A stretch of DNA of 5,624 nt from Deinococcus sp. (lineage in GTDB: Bacteria > Deinococcota > Deinococci > Deinococcales > Deinococcaceae). The stretch covers positions 1-5,624 of the forward strand of contig JANXWI010000162.1 of assembly GCA_025351205.1 (NCBI GenBank), given 5' to 3'. A program made the position numbers and the translations under genes. Positions 1 to 4,764 of this stretch are shown piece after piece (the stretch's first letter is position 1; each line of letters starts with the position of its first letter). The notes under the pieces were generated by a model. That model was not told where the DNA came from, did not search any database, and saw only the letters and a program-made list of their open reading frames with translations.

Positions 1-83
1 TGGCCTTTAGATTCAAAAAAGTGCAGGTACTTTTCGCGGATCTCCGCCGTACTCAGGGCGGTCTGGGGGGTCGGCGCAGTCAT
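1..83 (-). CDS. alaS: Alanyl-tRNA synthetase, N-terminal fragment (cut by window edge)
   Basis: AlaRS charges tRNA-Ala with alanine in the cytoplasm. Only the first 27 codons are present, reading leftward from an ATG at 83-81 and leaving the window at base 1. After a short Thr/Pro-rich start the peptide reads STAEIREKYLHFFESKG and the next codon begins CA, as for His. This matches the conserved AlaRS N-terminus (S/T-x-x-E-I-R-x-x-[FY]-L-x-F-F-x-x-K-G-H), which opens the class II catalytic domain. The call rests on this short motif; the catalytic core lies outside the window. There is no Shine-Dalgarno sequence before the ATG, but a TATACT hexamer sits 7 nt upstream, suggesting a leaderless transcript. 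The gene is divergent from the pilin operon. A later in-frame CTG (codon 10) could be an alternative start but lacks such a signal. Confidence 0.87.
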   Translation of the reverse strand, partial: MTAPTPQTALSTAEIREKYLHFFESKG

Positions 84-90
84 AACAGCC

Positions 91-96
91 AGTATA
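91..96 (-). promoter_or_regulatory. Candidate -10 element of a leaderless alaS promoter
   Basis: On the minus strand TATACT (5 of 6 to TATAAT) is followed by the 7-nt spacer GGCTGTT and then the alaS ATG. That places the expected transcription start on or next to the start codon. No purine-rich ribosome binding site fits in the gap, consistent with leaderless translation, which is common in Deinococcus. I see no convincing -35 hexamer 16-18 nt further upstream (the region reads CCAGCG), so the promoter call is moderate. Confidence 0.55.
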
Positions 97-208
97 GCGG
101 CAGCGCGGGAACACGCTGGAAGCTCGATTCACCGTATGACCCTGAAGGCTGAGCGTCCATGAGACGTCCGCCCCCAACCGGGTGATAGCTATGGAAGAGA
201 TGAGCGTT

Positions 209-214
209 TACTCT
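209..214 (+). promoter_or_regulatory. Candidate -10 element for a leaderless pilin operon
   Basis: TACTCT fits the TANNNT pattern and lies exactly 7 nt (GGAAGGT) before the ATG at 222, the same geometry seen at alaS on the other strand. The GGAAGG in this spacer looks like a ribosome binding site but ends only 1 nt before the ATG, too close to work normally. A leaderless start explains the arrangement better. No consensus -35 is visible (TAGCTA at the 17-bp spacing), so the call is tentative. Confidence 0.42.
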
Positions 215-221
215 GGAAGGT

Positions 222-2456
222 ATGAAGACTCCTCGCAAAACGGCTGGCGTGACGCTGGTGGTCACCGTGCTGATCGTAATGCTGCTGCTGGCGGGCGTGG
301 TGGTGGTGACCGGGCAACTGGCGCTCTCGGCGCGTCGCAGCGGCGCCGATCAGGAGGCGACCATCCGGGCGCAGTACGTGGCCGAATCCGGCGTGGCGCG
401 CGCCAAGGCCCAGGTGGACGTGCTGGGTCAACTTCTCTACTCCACTTCGATAGACATCAAACCGACCGTCAGCCCTTCGGTCATCACGGCGGATGTGCTG
501 GCCATGTGCAATCTCGCGGCCCTGCCGACCCCCATCATCTATCCACTCACGGTCTGCGGAGTCAATCCCAGGCTGGCTGGCGTGAAGGTGACCACCGACC
601 CCCCCAACGTCTTCGCGGCTGTGCCCCTGTCCGACGCGAGGGTTTCACTCTTCGCCGATTTTCTCACCGATGCACAGCTCGCAACCGCAGGTTACGTAAC
701 GTCCGCAACCAATACCAGGTCGAAGTTCTTTAACAATCTGTTCAGGGTTGGTGGAAACAATGTCGGAGGTAATCTGAACAGTTCCGACACTGTTGCTGTC
801 AATGTTGCCGCTAAAATTATCGGTGTCGTCAACAATGCTACAGAATCCTACAAAATATACATACAGATTCCTGATGTCAGCTCGGCTGGCAGTTACAACG
901 GTCAAGCCGCGAGGGTCGTCAATACGCTGTCTGACGGCAAGATCTATGTCCTGACCGTCGGACGCCCCAACTTCGCCAAGTGGGGATTTTTCGCAAATCA
1001 CCAGTTCAGGAATCAGGACGCGGAAACCAACGGCGAAGCCATCTATACGTCTCAGAATATCAACTACTCCGGACCGGCCCACACAAATCAGAACTTCAAA
1101 TTTGCGAAAAGTGCCATCACGAGAGCGACCTCACCCTCACCAGACGGATCGACGATGACCGGTGGGCTTGGATCGGCAGGCTGCCCCCCGGGGCAGATCG
1201 TCTCGACGCCCACTGCCGAAATCGACCCGAATACCGGCCAGGCTGTTTCCGTCGATTCGTGTGGCAGCACGGCCCTTCAGCAGGGGGCGTATTTCGGCAA
1301 CCCCCCTGCCTACTCTTCCTCGGCAGCCATGAACAATGGTCTCAGCGGCGTCAACGCCAGCACGTCGAGCCTTCCCAACATCAATGGTATCAAGCCTACC
1401 TTCGGAGGCAACACGCCCAACTGGAACGATTCATTCGTCGCCCTGCCACCCAACTCGAACAGTCAGGTACAGGCCGCTCAGAAAGGTGGGCTGTACCTGG
1501 GCGGCACGGTGGACAGCATGAATCTGGCACTGGCTCCGGCGCTCAGCCTGGGTGGGGCGACTGTCAAGGCGCAGACCATCACGTACGTCAAGGGCGGGGT
1601 CACAACGCAGCTCGCCTACGGCGCTGACGGCAGGATGTTTGTCAAGGTGGGGACCGTCTGGACGCCAGCGGCTCAGACCCCCTGCACGCCGCTGGTGACC
1701 ACCGTGGGCAACCCTGCCTGTTCCGTGAGCGGCGGTGAATGGGTTGCCGCGACCTCGGCGACCCAGGGCAAATTCAGCGGCGTCGTGTATGCCAAAAACA
1801 CGATCAACAACCTGAACGGCCCGGCGAGGGTTCCGGCTGGTTCAACCCTGGCCACCGCTGCGGCCCCTGCGGTGGCCGACTTCGCCCAGCTCACGGTGGC
1901 TGCTGCTGGCGACATCAACATCACCAGCGACCTGAAGTATGAATCGCCGCCCTGCACAGGAACGATGGTGACTGCCCCCGGATGTACCAACACCACGGCC
2001 CAAAATATTCTGGGTGTCTACTCTGCTCAGGGTGACATCGTGATCAAAAGCCCGACCTCGGACAACGGCAGTCCGAATAACCCGTCCACTCCCCCGAACG
2101 TCGCCATTCAGGCCATTTTAATGGCGTCCGGCGGTCCTATTGCGGGAACGACCAACCGTTTTGGCAGCGTTCGAGTAGACGGGTGGGCCCAAGGCTCAGG
2201 ACTGGGAAACATGGACCTGCTGGGTGGTGTGATCGAGAACTATTACGGCGTGTCGGGCACACTGGGTGGAAGCGGCTACGGTCAGAGCCTGATCTACGAT
2301 GTCCGTACCAGCACCGGCTTTGCGCCGCCTTCCTTTCCGACGCAGCAGAACTGGGGCGTCACGATGAACATATTGGACAGCTCAACCGCCACAGGCGAGA
2401 CGCTGGCCGAAAGCCCACTGGTCCTGAGCGATTCTGTCACTCAGGGCAAGAAATGA
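222..2456 (+). CDS. Large PilX/ComZ-like type IV pilin-like protein with a probable beta-solenoid ectodomain
   Basis: 744 residues, first gene of a four-pilin operon. A basic leader (MKTPRKTAG) precedes a hydrophobic helix at about residues 10-35, then a polar amphipathic helix with AESGVARAKAQ (54-64), the pattern of PilX-type N-terminal domains. The canonical Glu at position +5 after the presumed Gly9 cut is missing (Val). Residues 255-298 (WGFFANHQF ... SGPAHTNQNFKF) resemble the DUF4900-type region of Deinococcus-Thermus pilin-like proteins. Residues 555-685 hold GDINITSD and GDIVIKS repeats, then a Gly-rich LLGGVIENYYG segment, typical of beta-solenoid strands. Eight cysteines fall in four close pairs (96/112, 321/347, 488/500, 578/588). 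Expected location is the periplasm or pilus tip, anchored by the N-terminal helix. Architecture and neighbours recall Thermus ComZ, a DNA-binding tip pilin; that function is inferred. The start is fixed by a stop codon at 201-203 and the lack of another ATG or GTG. GC falls to about 43% around 721-900. Confidence 0.82.
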   Translation: MKTPRKTAGVTLVVTVLIVMLLLAGVVVVTGQLALSARRSGADQEATIRAQYVAESGVARAKAQVDVLGQLLYSTSIDIKPTVSPSVITADVLAMCNLAALPTPIIYPLTVCGVNPRLAGVKVTTDPPNVFAAVPLSDARVSLFADFLTDAQLATAGYVTSATNTRSKFFNNLFRVGGNNVGGNLNSSDTVAVNVAAKIIGVVNNATESYKIYIQIPDVSSAGSYNGQAARVVNTLSDGKIYVLTVGRPNFAKWGFFANHQFRNQDAETNGEAIYTSQNINYSGPAHTNQNFKFAKSAITRATSPSPDGSTMTGGLGSAGCPPGQIVSTPTAEIDPNTGQAVSVDSCGSTALQQGAYFGNPPAYSSSAAMNNGLSGVNASTSSLPNINGIKPTFGGNTPNWNDSFVALPPNSNSQVQAAQKGGLYLGGTVDSMNLALAPALSLGGATVKAQTITYVKGGVTTQLAYGADGRMFVKVGTVWTPAAQTPCTPLVTTVGNPACSVSGGEWVAATSATQGKFSGVVYAKNTINNLNGPARVPAGSTLATAAAPAVADFAQLTVAAAGDINITSDLKYESPPCTGTMVTAPGCTNTTAQNILGVYSAQGDIVIKSPTSDNGSPNNPSTPPNVAIQAILMASGGPIAGTTNRFGSVRVDGWAQGSGLGNMDLLGGVIENYYGVSGTLGGSGYGQSLIYDVRTSTGFAPPSFPTQQNWGVTMNILDSSTATGETLAESPLVLSDSVTQGKK

Positions 2457-2968
2457 CGCTCACCCTCGGGAACGCTTTTCGCCAGCGCCCGCCTGTACAG
2501 CACAGCACGGGGTTCACCCTGGTCGAGCTGCTGGCCGTGCTGGTGGTCGTGGGAATCGTCACGGCAGCGATCGTCGCGTTCTCGGCAGACGGCTACCGTA
2601 AAACCCAGCTCAGAGACGGGGCAACCCAGCTGGTCGCCGACCTGAACCGGGCGCGCGCCCAGGCTCAGCGCACTTCGGCCAGCAGCGTGGTCACGCTCAC
2701 GGCAGCCGTGGGAACCCCGGACGCGAATTACAAGACCCAGTGGGCGGGTGCGGCGACTGCGACCAGCAAAGCGCTGGCTGCACCTATACGTGTCGCCCCG
2801 TACAACAGCACGTACAGCCTCAACACCATCACATACTCTGCTCCATACGGTGAAGTGCAGGCCACAGGCATTCTCTGGGAGGTCAGCAGCCTTTCTACAG
2901 CCACCAAACTGTATATCAAGGCGGTTGGAGTGACCGGAAAGGTGATTTTAAGTGCAACGCCGAACTGA
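2453..2968 (+). CDS. GspH/FimT-like minor pilin (prepilin)
   Basis: 171 residues with a textbook type III signal: a 20-residue leader ending in STG, then FTLVELLAVLVVVGIVTAAI, with Glu at +5. Prepilin peptidase PilD would cut after Gly20 and methylate Phe21. The hydrophobic helix (21-43) leads into a polar helix (GATQLVADLNRARAQAQRTS, 57-76) and a small beta domain ending GVTGKVILS, as in GspH/FimT/FimU pseudopilins. There are no cysteines. The ATG overlaps the stop of the preceding gene as ATGA, with a weak AGGG about 6 nt upstream, so translation is probably coupled. The same frame is open well upstream, but the leader and overlap fix this start. In the FimU-PilV-PilW-PilX scheme this would be the FimU/FimT component of the pilus initiation complex at the inner membrane; that role is inferred from family and position. 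Confidence 0.87.
   Translation: MTLTLGNAFRQRPPVQHSTGFTLVELLAVLVVVGIVTAAIVAFSADGYRKTQLRDGATQLVADLNRARAQAQRTSASSVVTLTAAVGTPDANYKTQWAGAATATSKALAAPIRVAPYNSTYSLNTITYSAPYGEVQATGILWEVSSLSTATKLYIKAVGVTGKVILSATPN
2940..2945 (+). promoter_or_regulatory. Ribosome binding site deciding the GTG start at 2952
   Basis: AGGTGA (within GGAAAGGTGA, 2936-2945) lies 6 nt before the GTG at 2952, inside the end of the preceding gene. It supports this GTG over the ATG at 2968, which is in another frame and does not encode a pilin leader. Confidence 0.7.
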
Positions 2969-3440
2969 TGCGGGGCCAGCCTCTGGCGCTTCCAGGGCGC
3001 AGGGGTTCACGCTCGTCGAGGTGCTGGTGGCCATCGCGTTGTTCGCCATCGTGGTGCTGGTCGTGGTGGTGCCCCTGACCGGGCTGTTCGGCCTGACCAA
3101 AAAAAGCACGACCCAGGTGACGGCCACCAATCTGGCGCAGCAGTGGCTGGAACAGGTCAGGGGTCAATGGCAGAATCAGGACACCTATTCACGGGCATGC
3201 GTCACGACCCTGCCCGGAGCAACATCGGGCGTGACCATCGCCATTCGTGACGAAGATGCCCAGGGGAAAAACTCCGGTGCGTACACGCCCACCTCGGCTT
3301 TTCCATTTACAGCCGCCTCTTACAGTCTGGTCGCCTGCCCGGCCACGCCCCAGGCCACGCCAGCGCCCCTGCGTCTGGTGACGGTCACGGCAACAGTAGA
3401 CGGCGTCGTGTCGACGCTCAACGTGGAGGTGGCACGGTGA
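2952..3440 (+). CDS. PilV-like minor pilin (prepilin)
   Basis: 162 residues. An 18-residue leader (MQRRTDAGPASGASRAQG) is followed by FTLVEVLVAIALFAIVVLVV with Glu at +5. The VEVLVA start and length are typical of PilV/GspI-type minor pilins. After the helix comes TNLAQQWLEQVRGQW (59-73), the helical region common in PilV proteins. The globular part holds just two cysteines (83 and 129), well placed for the single disulfide often seen in such pilins, and ends in a beta-strand-rich tail (RLVTVTATVDGVVSTLNVEV). Translation starts at GTG, 17 nt inside the preceding gene, with a strong ribosome binding site. It overlaps the next gene by 4 nt (GTGA). It probably joins the other minor pilins in the tip or priming complex; the exact PilV assignment rests on motif and gene order only. 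Confidence 0.86.
   Translation: MQRRTDAGPASGASRAQGFTLVEVLVAIALFAIVVLVVVVPLTGLFGLTKKSTTQVTATNLAQQWLEQVRGQWQNQDTYSRACVTTLPGATSGVTIAIRDEDAQGKNSGAYTPTSAFPFTAASYSLVACPATPQATPAPLRLVTVTATVDGVVSTLNVEVAR
3425..3430 (+). promoter_or_regulatory. Ribosome binding site deciding the GTG start at 3437
   Basis: GGAGGT, a near-perfect Shine-Dalgarno sequence, lies 6 nt before the GTG at 3437. With the GTGA overlap it fixes the start of the fourth pilin gene. Confidence 0.75.
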
Positions 3441-4333
3441 AGTTTCAGGGAGTTCTGCCTCGCCAGCGTGTTCAGGCGTTTACCCTCATCGAACTGCTGA
3501 TCGCCCTGCTGCTGGTAGGCATCATTCTGGCCGCCGTGGTGTACGTCAACATCGAGACGGCCCGCGCCTCGGCAGCGTTGCAGGCCAGAAACCAGCTGCT
3601 TCCCGAGTTGCAGGTGGCCCAGAACTACATGGCGGGCAAACTTAAGCAGGCCGCCTATGTGTTTCAGGATGGGGCAAATATTTCGATGGCCGCTTCGGGT
3701 GCGACAACCTATAACGCCCCTCAGGCCAGCTATAATTGGCGAGTTGGTAGAGACCCTATTGTGGCTTTTATCCTTCCGCCTAAAATGGTCGGCAAAACTG
3801 TGACAGTATCAGGTACACCGACGCAGATTTACTGTGCTACTGCTCGAGACGTTAGTGACGCCTCTGATCTTTGTTACGCTTTTTATGCTTTCTACGCGAT
3901 AAAAAGAAGTGGGCTGGTCGATCCAACTACAGGTGTTAAAGGTGCAGATAATCCAGGTGTTAGTTCGGTGAACGATGCAACTGCTCAGGTATTAATGGAA
4001 TATAGAGGGTACTACTCAAGATTTGGTGGAAACCCATTTTCCCCCCCACAAGGGTATAGAGCTTCGACGAGCGACATACCAACAGGAAATGCTGGGCAAT
4101 TGCTCATGGATTACTTACCAGTTTATCCCACTGGGACCAAGCTTTTTCAATCTGCGGGCACTACCAACAATGCGACAACCGAGGTTCCCGGCTCGACTAC
4201 GGTCACCATGAATCTGGCGGCCCAGCAGATCGTGGCGGCCCAGACCATTCGTCTGCCGAGTGGGGTGGCAACCGACTTCAACACCCTGGTCGTCTATCCG
4301 CGCAATGTGGGTAAAACCCCGCTGCTCAACTAA
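3437..4333 (+). CDS. PilW-like minor pilin (prepilin) with Ala before the cleavage site
   Basis: 298 residues, in the usual PilW size range. The leader MKFQGVLPRQRVQA precedes FTLIELLIALLLVGIILAAV with Glu at +5, but the residue before the cut is Ala14, not the usual Gly. The helix continues through ARASAALQARNQLLPELQVAQ as in PilW/GspJ-type pilins. The large ectodomain has two cysteines 13 residues apart (133, 146), probably a disulfide, followed by an aromatic run (CYAFYAFYAIKR, 146-157). The C-terminal part (MNLAAQQIVAAQTIRLPSGV) returns to a conserved-looking sequence. The coding DNA between about 3841 and 4140 is only about 46% GC, against about 60% at the gene's two ends, and contains a run of seven C at 4041-4047. 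It is the last gene of the pilin operon; its TAA overlaps the stop of the convergent gene. Confidence 0.84.
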   Translation: MKFQGVLPRQRVQAFTLIELLIALLLVGIILAAVVYVNIETARASAALQARNQLLPELQVAQNYMAGKLKQAAYVFQDGANISMAASGATTYNAPQASYNWRVGRDPIVAFILPPKMVGKTVTVSGTPTQIYCATARDVSDASDLCYAFYAFYAIKRSGLVDPTTGVKGADNPGVSSVNDATAQVLMEYRGYYSRFGGNPFSPPQGYRASTSDIPTGNAGQLLMDYLPVYPTGTKLFQSAGTTNNATTEVPGSTTVTMNLAAQQIVAAQTIRLPSGVATDFNTLVVYPRNVGKTPLLN

Positions 4334-4764
4334 ACTCCCTCCACCCTCACCGCCTCGCTCCCGCCAAACCGCCCCGGAATCCTGGCGATCACCCCTCTGA
4401 ATTCCTCCGGTACCTGTTCCAGCGTCAGCGGCTGCACGGGCGCGGCGATCAGAACATATTCGCCCGTGCGCCCGGTGCTGTCTGCGCCCTCGGCGTCGGC
4501 GTCGTACACGAACAGGCCGCGCCGCTGCGGCTGGGCCAGCAGCGCCTGAAAATGAAAACTCCCCTCCGGGACGTTCAGGGCTTCACGAACTGGCAGCTCG
4601 TCCAGAAACAGGTGCAGCGCGAACAGGGTCTCCTCGCTTGCCAGGGCCACCTCCGGCACGCGCCCGGCGCCGCTGCTGAGCATCTGGGCCAGGTGTCCGG
4701 CCTCGTCGGCGGCCAGCCAGTCGAATTCCATGCCGGGCAGTTCGCGGCGGTCCACCGGGGTCAA
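4330..4764 (-). CDS. Conserved-looking protein of unknown function, coupled to pgm
   Basis: 144 residues, acidic, with no signal peptide, membrane segment or cysteine. I do not recognise a characterised family. Visible features are an N-terminal FDWLAADEAGHLAQMLSSG (14-32), a middle helical part (SEETLFALHLFLDELPVREAL) and a C-terminal RGLFVYDAD ... EYVLIAAPVQPLTLEQVP. The DW-x-A-x-D-x-x-G-H and late YDxD / PxxPL pattern resembles uncharacterised cytoplasmic proteins sometimes linked to immunity-type folds; this is from memory and weak. The TTG start at 4764 is chosen because it overlaps the pgm stop (TTGA) and has GGAGAG (4776-4771) 6 nt upstream. In-frame GTG (4755) and ATG (4731) lack a well-placed site but are possible. 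It is co-transcribed with pgm by position. Its stop overlaps that of the convergent pilin gene. Confidence 0.72.
   Translation of the reverse strand: MTPVDRRELPGMEFDWLAADEAGHLAQMLSSGAGRVPEVALASEETLFALHLFLDELPVREALNVPEGSFHFQALLAQPQRRGLFVYDADAEGADSTGRTGEYVLIAAPVQPLTLEQVPEEFRGVIARIPGRFGGSEAVRVEGV

Larger units (their letters stand above)
84..221. other. Divergent intergenic region between alaS and the pilin operon
   Basis: This 138-bp gap separates the two start codons. It holds the two candidate -10 elements listed separately and a weak imperfect direct repeat (GAGCGTCCAT then GAGACGTCCG, 151-170). I found no tRNA, no clear hairpin terminator and no palindrome resembling the Deinococcus radiation/desiccation response motif. 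Short open frames crossing the gap have no family signal. Confidence 0.6.

Noticed and set aside
151..170. Imperfect tandem repeat GAGCGTCCAT / GAGACGTCCG as an operator
   Set aside because: Only two short imperfect copies with no known motif; can arise by chance.
213..215. In-frame CTG as an alternative start of the large pilin (GATGAG lies 8 nt upstream)
   Set aside because: CTG starts are rare and it would only add three residues; kept as a minor alternative.
84..221. Radiation/desiccation response motif or other known operator
   Set aside because: Looked for a TTATG-type palindrome on both strands and found none.
80..265. Minus-strand 61-codon open frame across the intergenic region
   Set aside because: No family signal; it overlaps both the alaS start and the pilin leader in other frames. 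The real minus-strand gene here is the alaS fragment at 1-83.
182..733. Plus-strand 183-codon open frame overlapping the first pilin gene
   Set aside because: Arg/Gly-rich translation typical of an out-of-frame reading of high-GC coding DNA.
645..1082. Minus-strand 145-codon open frame antisense to the large pilin
   Set aside because: No recognisable domain and no ribosome binding site seen; the pilin frame on the other strand is well supported.
980..1627. Plus-strand 215-codon open frame
   Set aside because: Arg/His/Gln-rich shadow of the large pilin gene.
2183..2452. Long upstream extension of the GspH-like gene
   Set aside because: Lies out of frame inside the large pilin; the prepilin leader, ATGA overlap and leader length support the start at 2453.
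2968..2970. ATG touching the stop of the GspH-like gene (TGATG)
   Set aside because: It is in another frame and does not encode the FTLVE pilin N-terminus; GTG at 2952 does.
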